The notes: generated by a model from the letters alone, not told the origin. 15,204 nt of DNA from Candidatus Caldarchaeum sp. (GCA_025054795.1 JANWZU010000195.1:1-15204); one strand, 5' to 3'; positions 7,466-14,183 are shown, counted from the stretch's first letter. Numbers and translations: made by a program.

Positions 7466-7472
7466 CTTACAA

Positions 7473-7477
7473 TTTTT
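7473..7477 (+). terminator. T-run downstream of tRNA-Ala
   Basis: TTTTT begins 8 bases after the end of the tRNA. Short T-runs end transcription in archaea without needing a hairpin. Confidence 0.45.
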
Positions 7478-7542
7478 ATCAAGGCAGCCGCAGTCTTTCA
7501 TGTAACATCATGATAAAATCAGAAAAGCGGCTTGCTGGTTCA

Positions 7543-7590
7543 GCAGATTTAGCGAAAACTCTGAGCTTCTAACTCGTCGGTCAAATCTGC
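7543..7590. repeat. 8-bp inverted repeat in the gap between the tRNA and the ligase gene
   Basis: GCAGATTT (7543-7550) and AAATCTGC (7583-7590) are exact reverse complements with 32 bases between. The function is unknown: it could be an RNA stem or a binding site. The surrounding gap (7478-7745) has no convincing gene. Confidence 0.35.
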
Positions 7591-7608
7591 GTCAACAACA
7601 TACCACAA

Positions 7609-7627
7609 CAGGTTCAAGCAGGTTCAA
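7609..7627 (+). repeat. Tandem CAGGTTCAA repeat
   Basis: CAGGTTCAA occurs at 7609-7617 and 7619-7627 with one base between, directly before an AT-rich promoter-like stretch. The unit recalls the GGTTCAA of tRNA T arms, but no stem can be formed around it. Confidence 0.45.
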
Positions 7628-7638
7628 ACCATTATTAA

Positions 7639-7646
7639 TTTAAAAG
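7639..7646 (+). promoter_or_regulatory. Possible distal TATA box of the ligase gene
   Basis: TTTAAAAG would place a start near 7670, inside the 7656-7682 inverted repeat and about 75 bases before the ligase ATG. The proximal box at 7713-7722 fits the gene better. Confidence 0.3.
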
Positions 7647-7655
7647 CCCTACTTC

Positions 7656-7682
7656 GAACATTCAAGAGGTCGTTGAACGTTC
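7656..7682. repeat. Imperfect inverted repeat (9 of 10 pairs, 7-base loop)
   Basis: GAACATTCAA (7656-7665) pairs with TTGAACGTTC (7673-7682) apart from one mismatch. It lies where transcription from the distal TATA box would begin, so it may be an operator or a leader hairpin. Confidence 0.4.
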
Positions 7683-7712
7683 TGCTGACAGATAAAAATT
7701 CTGATTTGGTAA

Positions 7713-7722
7713 AATTTAATAA
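7713..7722 (+). promoter_or_regulatory. Proximal TATA box of the ligase gene
   Basis: AATTTAATAA is centred about 28 bases before the ATG at 7746. No ribosome binding site precedes that ATG, so a leaderless mRNA is likely. Confidence 0.5.
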
Positions 7723-7745
7723 GAATTAGACTCTACTAACAAAGA

Positions 7746-9032
7746 ATGCTCTTTAACCTCTTAACAGACCTTATGTCCTTACAGCGTTCTCAATGGTTCA
7801 ACAGGAGGAAACTGGCCCAAATCCAAGCCAAGAAACTTGCCTCAATAGTAGAACACGCCTACAACAACATCTCATTTTACAGAGAATTCTACCGCTCAGT
7901 TGCCTTTAATAATTTGCTAACAATTGAGAACCTGCCATACTTAACAAAGGACATGGCCCGTAAAACGCCTCTAGAGAGGCTTGTATTTGGCGGGAGTATT
8001 ACAGAGAGGCACGAAGTTTTCCATACTTCTGGCTCAAGCGGACAGCCGTTGAAAGTAGTCATAAATGACAGGGAAGCAGGGTACTCTGAGGCAGTCAAAA
8101 TAAGGTCAATTATTGCACAAGGAGCAAAGTTGTTGGATGAAATATACATAATTAGGCCTGTTTCAGCTGAGCCGGAAGGGAAGGTTTACCGCCTCACCGA
8201 AAAGAAGAGGTTTTATGGATTTTTAAGAACTAGTAAAGCCAGACCTCTACTGTCATCAATCAACATAGCTTATCACGTTAATTTGATAAAAAAGCAGCGG
8301 CCACAAATGTTGATAGCGTTCCCATCCTATCTGATTCAACTTGCTGATTATTGCAAGAAAAATGATGTATCCTTAAGCTTTAAGATCATTAGAACTACGG
8401 GTGAACTACTCACGCAACAAGCGCGGGAAACTATTGAGAAATCTTTTCAGGCACGTGTGTTTGACAGCTACGGTGCTGAAGAGATAGGAAACATTGCTTG
8501 GGAGTGTCCCACAGGTGAAGGATACCATGTCAACGCCGAGGCCCTTTATCTGGAGGTTTTAAGGGATGGATTCCCTGTTTCTTCAGGCGAGGAGGGGGAG
8601 GTGTGTGTTACCACACTTTACAGGTATTCGCAGCCGTTCATAAGGTATCTTCTAGGCGACATCGTCACTCTTGTTGCCGACGAGTGTTCCTGCGGACGTG
8701 GTCTTCCGCTAATAAGGAAGATACATGGGAGAACGGTTGATGTAATAGTTCGTAAGGATGGGTTGCCGATTTTTCCATTAACAATCCTCAACACCCTTCA
8801 TGATGTTGAAGGGCTCGATATGTTTAGGGTTGTTCAGCGAAACGACTACGTCGTAGAGGTTTTAATCAAGCCCTTCGACGGAGCTGAGCGGTCTGTCGAA
8901 GCGGCGGTAGAGCAGAAGTGCCGTCTACTGTTTCCAGACACACCGTTTGTTGTGAAGGTCGTTGACCGTTTTGACCTCGATAAGGTGAAGTTTAGACCGG
9001 TCGTGTCGCATGTGAAAACAAGCCAGAGTTAA
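7746..9032 (+). CDS. Phenylacetate-CoA ligase (PaaK/CapK)-family adenylate-forming enzyme
   Basis: 428 residues, a normal length for the family. It shows the phosphate-binding loop HTSGSSGQP (93-101), DSYGAEEIG (240-248) for the adenine/AMP site, LLGD (302-305), a CSCGR element (Cys314, Cys316) before KIHGRTVDVIV, and a C-terminal KVKFRPVV (413-420) that carries the likely catalytic lysine. Such enzymes activate a carboxylic acid with ATP to an acyl-adenylate, then pass it to CoA or another thiol or amine. The group covers true aryl-acetate ligases and CapK-like members in surface-polysaccharide clusters, and the substrate cannot be chosen from sequence. No paaI-type or beta-oxidation partner gene is adjacent. 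The first half looks more AT-rich than the neighbouring genes, which might indicate transfer. Confidence 0.85.
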   Translation: MLFNLLTDLMSLQRSQWFNRRKLAQIQAKKLASIVEHAYNNISFYREFYRSVAFNNLLTIENLPYLTKDMARKTPLERLVFGGSITERHEVFHTSGSSGQPLKVVINDREAGYSEAVKIRSIIAQGAKLLDEIYIIRPVSAEPEGKVYRLTEKKRFYGFLRTSKARPLLSSINIAYHVNLIKKQRPQMLIAFPSYLIQLADYCKKNDVSLSFKIIRTTGELLTQQARETIEKSFQARVFDSYGAEEIGNIAWECPTGEGYHVNAEALYLEVLRDGFPVSSGEEGEVCVTTLYRYSQPFIRYLLGDIVTLVADECSCGRGLPLIRKIHGRTVDVIVRKDGLPIFPLTILNTLHDVEGLDMFRVVQRNDYVVEVLIKPFDGAERSVEAAVEQKCRLLFPDTPFVVKVVDRFDLDKVKFRPVVSHVKTSQS

Positions 9033-9050
9033 GGGAAACCTGTCGAAAGG

Positions 9051-9077
9051 GCTCTTTCAAGGCTGAACTACGGGCCC
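9051..9077 (-). pseudogene. Decayed 5' fragment of a tRNA gene
   Basis: Read on the minus strand, the first bases are GGGCCCG, then TA, a D stem GTTC, a loop AGCCTTGAAA and the closing GAGC. This is the layout of bases 1-25 of a tRNA and is close to common archaeal sequences such as tRNA-Lys, with one extra base in the D loop. After GAGC no anticodon stem, T arm or 3' acceptor strand can be found, so the gene is truncated. The 3' side of the break adjoins the end of the ligase gene. Confidence 0.55.
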
Positions 9078-9103
9078 CTGATTAGGGTGGGTCCGTTGTG
9101 CCT

Positions 9104-9111
9104 GATATAGG
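9104..9111 (-). promoter_or_regulatory. Possible old TATA box of the tRNA fragment
   Basis: CCTATATC on the minus strand is 27-34 bases before the first base of the tRNA fragment, the same arrangement as at the intact tRNA-Ala. This suggests the fragment once had, or still has, a working promoter. Confidence 0.3.
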
Positions 9112-9113
9112 TC

Positions 9114-9119
9114 TTTTTT
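9114..9119 (+). terminator. T-run after the ligase gene
   Basis: TTTTTT about 80 bases after the ligase stop, in the convergent gap with the amidohydrolase gene. Confidence 0.35.
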
Positions 9120-9168
9120 GGGAAAGCATGAGCTTACGGCGTATGCGGTATGGGGCCCTCTGTCGTTT

Positions 9169-9173
9169 AAAAA
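9169..9173 (-). terminator. T-run after the amidohydrolase gene
   Basis: Read on the minus strand this is TTTTT, 24 bases after the amidohydrolase stop codon. Confidence 0.35.
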
Positions 9174-9196
9174 GATCCACCAACATAAACCCTCCG

Positions 9197-10390
9197 TCAC
9201 AAACCGAAGAAAGCCATCGCATTCTTGCTCAGAACTGACTCGGCCACTATTCTACAGTGTTTGCTACTCCACCCCCAGTCGCTCTCGAATCTTGACAGGA
9301 CTCTTCCAAGGCAGTCCCTCGTGTTGTGGGCGGCGTATGCCATTATCTCGGCGAAGAAGTTGGAGTCGCTTCCGTGCATTATCTTGTTGGATGGGGCTAG
9401 CTGTAGGAACGTGGTCAGCATCTCCTCAAGTATGGCTGGATATTGGCTGAAGAAGGAGATGTCTGCATATGCGTTGGGATGCTGGCTCAGTATGACGGCC
9501 ACTTCCCTATACAGCGGGTATCCGCCGTGAAGTATAAGGAATCTTGTGCCGGCACCCATTATTTCACTATCCTCCAAAACCGAGTATAGCCCGCTCGGGT
9601 CATTATTCATCGGTTTAAGTGCTGGATGCAATGTGCTGGCCACATGGATGAGTATCGGGAGTCCAATCTTCCCTGCCTCGATGTATATTTGTCTGAGAAC
9701 AAAGTCTTGGTATGCTAGGTGATGGGAGCGGCCTTCTTCGGTCGGATATCGGGGGACGGGTCTCGGGAAAGACTCGACATACTCAGCCCTATTACTAGCC
9801 AGCCATTTGTAAGCCGAGTCAGCCCGCTCCTCATCCACCATAGAGATGCCCAATCCCCTGTAGTAGGCCATCGAGTTTTTGAGGCCACGGCACCCCATCC
9901 CCTTCAAGCGATGCAGCTGGTGGGAGATGGCGTCCTCCAGTTCTCCCACCTCTCCTACACCCCTTGACACCGCCCAGAGAGGGTGAAGCATACCCACTAT
10001 GTTGAATGTCCATGAGAACCGTCCCACAGGCAGTCCATCCAAGGCTTGAGGCGCTTGGTCAGGCTCCTCAGCTTCTAGAGACAAGTCCATGACCGCATGT
10101 TCAATACTCTCTCTTTCCATGACAGCTTCCACATACCTCTCAAACCCTCCAGCCATAGCATCCGATACTTTCAAGTCAACACTACCTATCTCGGGCTCAA
10201 CACCATACACATCTGCCAGATATGTCAGAACACTATGTATGCGTGGAGCCTCCATCATTTGCAGCCTGAAAGCCTCTTCCATAGATTCCAGCCCATACCT
10301 TTTGGCAAAATCCTTCGCCCACAGCCTATAGGTGGCCACCAGTCCAGCTTTTCTAGGCTTGTGAATGTGCGCGTCAATAATTCGCAGCAA
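9197..10390 (-). CDS. Amidohydrolase-2 (ACMSD-like) metal-dependent hydrolase or decarboxylase
   Basis: 397 residues from a TTG at 10390. The metal site of the amidohydrolase superfamily is visible: DAHIH (His8, His10) at the start, ILIHVA (His249), ILHGGYP (His288) and MHGSDSNFF (Asp342) near the end. RGLKNSMAYYRG (169-180) occupies the place of the strand that sometimes carries a lysine ligand. The spacing fits the COG2159/PF04909 group, which includes ACMSD, resorcylate decarboxylases and lactone hydrolases, more than deaminases or dihydroorotases. The substrate is unknown. It is transcribed alone on the minus strand, convergent to the ligase and divergent from UbiD, with a decayed gene between it and UbiD. 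A decarboxylase role would match the UbiD neighbour, which is inference from context. Confidence 0.8.
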   Translation of the reverse strand: MLRIIDAHIHKPRKAGLVATYRLWAKDFAKRYGLESMEEAFRLQMMEAPRIHSVLTYLADVYGVEPEIGSVDLKVSDAMAGGFERYVEAVMERESIEHAVMDLSLEAEEPDQAPQALDGLPVGRFSWTFNIVGMLHPLWAVSRGVGEVGELEDAISHQLHRLKGMGCRGLKNSMAYYRGLGISMVDEERADSAYKWLASNRAEYVESFPRPVPRYPTEEGRSHHLAYQDFVLRQIYIEAGKIGLPILIHVASTLHPALKPMNNDPSGLYSVLEDSEIMGAGTRFLILHGGYPLYREVAVILSQHPNAYADISFFSQYPAILEEMLTTFLQLAPSNKIMHGSDSNFFAEIMAYAAHNTRDCLGRVLSRFESDWGWSSKHCRIVAESVLSKNAMAFFGL

Positions 10391-10412
10391 CTTAGGCTTG
10401 TGGGGTCTCCGC

Positions 10413-10420
10413 TAGTATTT
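10413..10420 (-). promoter_or_regulatory. Possible TATA box of the amidohydrolase gene
   Basis: AAATACTA on the minus strand is centred about 26 bases before the TTG at 10390, the distance expected for a leaderless mRNA. The match to the TATA consensus is only moderate. Confidence 0.35.
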
Positions 10421-10452
10421 CTGTCTTACAGGGCTCGTGTGGGGAAAGGATG

Positions 10453-10458
10453 TTATAA
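10453..10458 (+). promoter_or_regulatory. Relic TATA box of the pyrG remnant
   Basis: TTATAA is centred about 23 bases before the ATG at 10479, so the promoter of the decayed gene may have survived. Confidence 0.3.
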
Positions 10459-10478
10459 CGGCTTCCACCCAATTGCAA

Positions 10479-10742
10479 ATGCCTAAGCATAGATTCATGA
10501 CTGGCGGCGTGGTTAGCAGTGTGGGCGAGGGCCCGGCGGCCGCCTTGATTGGTAAGATTCTTCCAGTTAGGGGTGAAGGTTAGCTTTGAAGATAGGCCAA
10601 TAGGTGAACGTGGATGTAGGTACGTTGAGCCCCTTCTCATTTGGCGTGGTCTTCGCAAAGGACGATGGTGGAGAATAACGAATACATCACAGCCTGTATG
10701 ATGAATGCAAGACCGCTGCGTGTTCAGATGTGCCGTCATCTA
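10479..10742 (+). pseudogene. pyrG: Decayed 5' part of a CTP synthase gene
   Basis: From the ATG at 10479 the frame gives MPKHRF, then MTGGVVSSVGEGPAAAL (10497-10547) and IGKILPVRG, which follows the CTP synthase start (MPK-YIFVTGGV-SS-GKG--AASIG-LL--RG). A TAG stands at 10581. In another frame, ALKIGQ (10583-10600), a TAG at 10601 and NVDVGTLSPFSFGVVFAKD (10607-10663) continue with DDGGE to 10675, matching LKIDPYLNVDPGTMSPF-HGEVFV-DDGGE; this frame then hits TAA at 10676. About four bases are missing at the first frameshift. Further on, CKT (10706-10714) and VQMCRHL (10722-10742) may be the GKTVQIIPHL segment after a large deletion. The P-loop lysine has become Glu. A working CTP synthase is about 540 residues, so this copy is dead. 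The end of the relic is uncertain; 10743-10834 could hold more of it. Confidence 0.85.
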
Positions 10743-10834
10743 GGAACCACTGTCATGAACGTTTGTTAGCTGACATTCACAGCGTATCGGAGCAGGGATT
10801 GTTTTTGCCGATACTAGAAAGTGAACTGACAAAA

Positions 10835-10844
10835 GCTTATTTGA
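10835..10844 (+). promoter_or_regulatory. TATA-like box of the UbiD gene
   Basis: GCTTATTTGA is centred about 28 bases before the ATG at 10867. No ribosome binding site is seen, which suggests a leaderless mRNA. Confidence 0.45.
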
Positions 10845-10866
10845 AGCTCAGCTACCCATCCGCAGC

Positions 10867-12399
10867 ATGGGGCAAACACTCGAGGAATGGCTCAAGACGT
10901 TAAAGGAGAATGACCTGCTACACGTGGTAAATCACGAGGTGTCGATACATCAAGTTGCGAAAATAGTGTCTGACAACTACGCAAAAGCTACTCTCATACA
11001 GAAGATAGAGGGGTATGACATGCGGCTCGCAGCCAACACGGCGTCCAACAGGAAGATGATAGCTCTGGCGTTGAACGTCGACGAAGACCAGGTGGTGCAG
11101 GAGCTGGACAGAAGATGCGAGAGAAGGGTTCCGCCGGTTGTCGTGGACGATGCGCCTTGCAAACAGGTGGTTAAGACAGGGGATGAGGTTGACTTGACTG
11201 AGTTTCCGCTTCATCTGCAGCATGAGCTTGATGCCGCTCCCTACATCACCGCATCAGTAGCAGTAGCAAGAGACCCTCACTTAGGTGTTTACAACCTCGG
11301 CATATACCGCCTGATGCTCAGAACACACAACGAAACAGGCGTAGACGTGACAGCTCCCCACAAGCTTAGAGCATATTATCGGAATGCGTTAGAGATGGGA
11401 AAGCCGCTGCAAGTAGCTGTGGTCGTCGGCCTGCCTACGATAGACCTGCTGGGTGCTGAGATGTCAGCGCCCTTCGACGTTGACGAGTATGAGGTTTTGG
11501 GAGGTATACGAGGCGAGCCCGTGGAGTTGGTCAGGTGCGAAACGATGGACTTGCTTGTTCCAGCGAACGCTGAAATTGTATTAGAGTGTGAGATGCCGCC
11601 GATAGGCTGGTCCAGAGACGAAGGCCCCTACGGCGAGTTTACAGGCACTTACGGAGCTTTGAAGATGAACCCAGTCCTTCGTGTTAAGGCGATTACCCAC
11701 AGGAGTAACCCGATATTTCTCTCCGCCACGCATGGAGGTAGAAAACCCGGCTGGACCGACCTCCATCTACTTTTTCCCATAATCGAGCTCGACCTCTACA
11801 GGAGTCTTCGGCAGGCTGGGATAGACGTTCGAGGTGTACGTCTTCATCCCGGCGGCTGCGGCATGTGGGCGATAGCCAGCATAAGGCAGAGGGCTGTGGG
11901 GGACTCCAAAACGGCTTTAGCTCTGCTCCTCACATCTTCGAGGCAGGCGTTCCCCAAGTATGCAGTCGTTGTTGACGACGACATAAACATCTACGACGAC
12001 GAAGACGTCATATGGGCTATGACTTTCAGGTCGCAGCCTTCCGAAGACGCTGTTATCCTGAAAGACTTGAAGGCGATTCCGCTAGACCCGTCGCTATCAA
12101 CAGAGAGGGAACATGTCTCAACGTCCAAGATGGGGTTTGACGCCACCGTTCCGCTGGAGGCTGCCAAGGAAAGGTTTGAACGATGTATGCCTGTTGAACG
12201 CCCGCCGTCATCGTTCAAGGCTGAAGCATCTGACGAGGAGGTTTTGGAAATGTTGGAAAAGCCGAGATATTTCGGCGAGATGGCTTTAAACTACTCGGGG
12301 CATGCGTACAGGCAGTTCCTCAAGGTTCTAGGCCGTTTGAGAGAAACCGGAGTAGTGGCTAGAGACAACCTCGGCAGATACGTCAGAGCCGTTAAGTAG
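10867..12399 (+). CDS. UbiD-family prenylated-FMN-dependent decarboxylase
   Basis: 510 residues, typical for the family. The active-site signature is intact: Arg148 in NLGIYRLM and the pair Glu252/Glu257 in EGPYGE, which correspond to the Arg-Glu-Glu/Asp set of characterised UbiD and Fdc1 enzymes. Further conserved parts are HGGRKPGWTDLH (289-300) and VVVDDDINIYDDEDVIWAM (367-385). These enzymes remove or add a carboxylate on aromatic or alpha,beta-unsaturated acids using prenylated FMN and a divalent metal with K+ or Na+. The cofactor is made by UbiX, which is not in this window, so it must be encoded elsewhere. The substrate is open: a menaquinone or ubiquinone precursor, mevalonate-pathway anhydromevalonate phosphate, or an aromatic acid. 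The neighbours argue weakly for a catabolic acid. It is convergent with the cyclase gene, 17 bases apart. Confidence 0.9.
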   Translation: MGQTLEEWLKTLKENDLLHVVNHEVSIHQVAKIVSDNYAKATLIQKIEGYDMRLAANTASNRKMIALALNVDEDQVVQELDRRCERRVPPVVVDDAPCKQVVKTGDEVDLTEFPLHLQHELDAAPYITASVAVARDPHLGVYNLGIYRLMLRTHNETGVDVTAPHKLRAYYRNALEMGKPLQVAVVVGLPTIDLLGAEMSAPFDVDEYEVLGGIRGEPVELVRCETMDLLVPANAEIVLECEMPPIGWSRDEGPYGEFTGTYGALKMNPVLRVKAITHRSNPIFLSATHGGRKPGWTDLHLLFPIIELDLYRSLRQAGIDVRGVRLHPGGCGMWAIASIRQRAVGDSKTALALLLTSSRQAFPKYAVVVDDDINIYDDEDVIWAMTFRSQPSEDAVILKDLKAIPLDPSLSTEREHVSTSKMGFDATVPLEAAKERFERCMPVERPPSSFKAEASDEEVLEMLEKPRYFGEMALNYSGHAYRQFLKVLGRLRETGVVARDNLGRYVRAVK

Positions 12400-12416
12400 G
12401 CTTGTTGCGGGGCTAC

Positions 12417-13232
12417 TCATCGCAGACATACTGGTCTGACGGGGGCGCCCGTCGCTCCAACCAGCTTAAGCGGCAGGCAGACGAAAACGCTGGTGTAAAC
12501 CTTGTCTCTGGACAGGTCTTCTAGGTAGAGGTTCTCGATGATGAATATGCCTCTTTGAGCGAGGAGATGCAGATGGCCTGCTCCAGCGTGGCCCTTCGTG
12601 TGCTCGTGCCCAGGCGCCACATCCCAAGAGAGGTTGTCGGCTCCAACGGCCAGTATGTTTTTCTGCGCCAAGGCCTTGGAAAGCTCAGCCGAGGCCCCTG
12701 CCGCTTTCTCGTAGACGGAGGGAGTGTTCCAGAACCTTCCGTAGCCCGTCCGCATGAGCACGACGTCGCCGTCGCCGATTTTCACGCCTTCGCTCTCAAG
12801 CGTCTTTTCAAACTCCTCCACAGTCACCAAGTGGTGTTCGGGCAGCGGGTCTTTAACCACAGAAGCAACGTCTACTAAGACTGCTCTCGCAACCATCAGC
12901 GGTATCTGCTCGGCGCCGTGCTTGGTGAAGCCTGTGGGGGTTTCCACTTCTCTGCTGATTTCTGTTCCGTCGTAGAGCCGTAGGCCGCTGGCTTGATGAC
13001 ATCTTGCGTCGACGTGTGTCCCCGAGTGGTCGGGCATCACCAACAACCCGGAGGCCGCTGACCGAGGCCCCATGGCCTGCGGGTTGGCGTCCATGTGTCT
13101 TCTGTAGAGAAGATAGCTGTAGCCTGTTCTCAGCAGAGGGAAGAAGGGCATTCCCGCTTGAAAAGGCTGCGAAAGGTCGTAGACCCTACAGCTGCCGAGC
13201 CTTTGAAGAAGGTCGTCGACGTAAACCATCAC
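12417..13232 (-). CDS. Cyclase / kynurenine formamidase-like metal hydrolase
   Basis: 271 residues from a GTG at 13232, followed directly by an ATG at 13229; the TATA distance slightly favours the ATG. The zinc motif HSGTHVDARCH (69-79) has the His-x3-His-x-Asp-x3-His spacing of the PF04199 family (His69, His73, Asp75, His79). It is followed by GDGDVVLMRTGYGRFW (153-168), GADNLSWDV and, near the end, GHLHLL and IIENL, all usual for the fold. An opening YDLSQPFQAGMPFFP fits the family start. Members hydrolyse N-formylkynurenine, cyclic amides or lactones, or isatin; the substrate here is unknown. No other tryptophan-catabolism gene is present. Together with the UbiD and amidohydrolase genes it suggests processing of a ring or carboxylic compound. 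Confidence 0.88.
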   Translation of the reverse strand: MMVYVDDLLQRLGSCRVYDLSQPFQAGMPFFPLLRTGYSYLLYRRHMDANPQAMGPRSAASGLLVMPDHSGTHVDARCHQASGLRLYDGTEISREVETPTGFTKHGAEQIPLMVARAVLVDVASVVKDPLPEHHLVTVEEFEKTLESEGVKIGDGDVVLMRTGYGRFWNTPSVYEKAAGASAELSKALAQKNILAVGADNLSWDVAPGHEHTKGHAGAGHLHLLAQRGIFIIENLYLEDLSRDKVYTSVFVCLPLKLVGATGAPVRPVCLR

Positions 13233-13251
13233 AGGACAGAGGTGGACGCTC

Positions 13252-13260
13252 TTAGATAAG
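13252..13260 (-). promoter_or_regulatory. TATA-like box of the cyclase gene
   Basis: CTTATCTAA on the minus strand is centred 24-27 bases before the GTG/ATG pair at 13232/13229. Confidence 0.45.
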
Positions 13261-13295
13261 CATAACCCTCGCTGGAAACGAGATGTTTGAATAAG

Positions 13296-13303
13296 TTTAA
13301 ATG
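13296..13303 (+). promoter_or_regulatory. TATA box of the secreted-protein/ABC operon
   Basis: TTTAAATG is centred about 29 bases before the ATG at 13329. With the box at 13252-13260 it makes the 13233-13328 gap a divergent promoter region. Confidence 0.55.
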
Positions 13304-13328
13304 CAGTAATGCGTTGTTTTGATCGGAC

Positions 13329-14183
13329 ATGCGTCTTCTTAGCCTGTCGGCGCTGATGTTTGTCGTGGCGGCGCTGCTGTCCTCTTCAGCCGTTGAGTTT
13401 CCAGAAGGCTCTTACTTCGTCTACAGCTACACGTTGTCGGCTCAAAACGGGCGTGAGGTTTCAGGAACTGTTTCATCGAGAGTAGTTGATGCGCTTGCAG
13501 ACGGCCAGCTGAGGCTGAGGGTGGAGGCTTCTTTCAACGACGGAGTCGCAACGCTTGAGAAGAACCTGCCTTCAAAAGCTTTCAAGCCGTTCATCCTGCC
13601 GCTCGAGGGGATGGTTGGGAGGTACAGCGTCAGCAGAGAAGGCTATAGCCTAGTGCTTTCGGTTGAGCGTTTGGGTGAAAGTGTTAGAACAGTCGGGGGA
13701 AAGACTTACGAAACCGCTAGGTATCGTGTTTTCGCTGAGTCGGAGAGAGGTGGAGAGCGTGTTTCAGTCAACGCTGATGCTGAAGTTGTCAAAGGCTCCG
13801 AAGTGGTTTACAGCCTTTCGGCCACGTTCGTCGGAGATGGCGAGGCCAGAGGTTCTCTGAACCTTCAGCTAGCCGACAGCAACATAGACCTAACAGAATT
13901 CACACACCACAGAGGCGGCGACGCACGTGCTGAGCTTACATCGATGCTTCTATCTCTGGGGGTTTCCGAGGGAGTCTCAACTCCTTCCTCTTTGATGCGG
14001 CAGCTGGCTATTGAACAATTCACTGAAAGGCCTGCGAGTCCTTCATCGGACTGGCCTGTTTCAGAGAGGATGGCATTAGTCGGAGTGGCTGGGCTGTCTG
14101 CGTTGGCTGCGACGAGTTTGTTCATCTTAAGAACAAGAAAACCACCTACTGCTTCTGTAGGCCGGAAACCCCACTACGTGTGA
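13329..14183 (+). CDS. Exported, C-terminally membrane-anchored protein of unknown function
   Basis: 284 residues. It starts with a signal peptide (MRLLSLSALMFVVAALLSSSA), continues with about 170 residues rich in short beta strands, then a linker rich in Ser, Pro and acidic residues. It ends with one hydrophobic helix (about 248-267) followed by RTRK and a short basic cytoplasmic tail. I do not recognise a named domain. It is predicted to sit outside the membrane, held by the C-terminal helix. It opens the operon with an ABC ATPase whose GTG directly follows this gene's TGA and then an ABC-2 permease, so it may be a sensor, substrate-binding or accessory part of that exporter. The C-terminal helix with basic tail resembles sortase-type tails, but no recognition motif such as PGF is seen before it. 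Confidence 0.75.
   Translation: MRLLSLSALMFVVAALLSSSAVEFPEGSYFVYSYTLSAQNGREVSGTVSSRVVDALADGQLRLRVEASFNDGVATLEKNLPSKAFKPFILPLEGMVGRYSVSREGYSLVLSVERLGESVRTVGGKTYETARYRVFAESERGGERVSVNADAEVVKGSEVVYSLSATFVGDGEARGSLNLQLADSNIDLTEFTHHRGGDARAELTSMLLSLGVSEGVSTPSSLMRQLAIEQFTERPASPSSDWPVSERMALVGVAGLSALAATSLFILRTRKPPTASVGRKPHYV

Noticed and set aside
7260..7466. Minus-strand reading frame of 68 codons starting MDREGFEPSTYGAQ
   Set aside because: It is the antisense of tRNA-Ala. Proteins beginning this way are a well-known artefact of translating tRNA genes.
7510..7564. Possible box C/D small RNA (ATGATAA near 7510 and CTGA at 7561-7564)
   Set aside because: The C box is imperfect, no terminal stem forms, and no convincing C' and D' boxes are present.
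9037..9077. Complete, split or permuted tRNA gene on the minus strand
   Set aside because: Only the acceptor 5' strand and D arm are found. No anticodon stem, T arm or 3' acceptor strand occurs on either side within the window.
9033..9110. Continuation of the ligase frame after its TAA (25 codons to a TAG)
   Set aside because: The ligase already ends at the normal family end, and the stretch overlaps the tRNA-like fragment. No homology is recognised.
10535..10544. Palindrome GGCGGCCGCC as a regulatory site
   Set aside because: It falls on the Pro-Ala-Ala-Ala codons of the pyrG relic, so it is explained by former coding sequence.
10392..10739. Minus-strand frame of 115 codons
   Set aside because: It runs antisense through the pyrG relic, has no recognisable domain and has an odd composition. 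The plus-strand homology explains the region.
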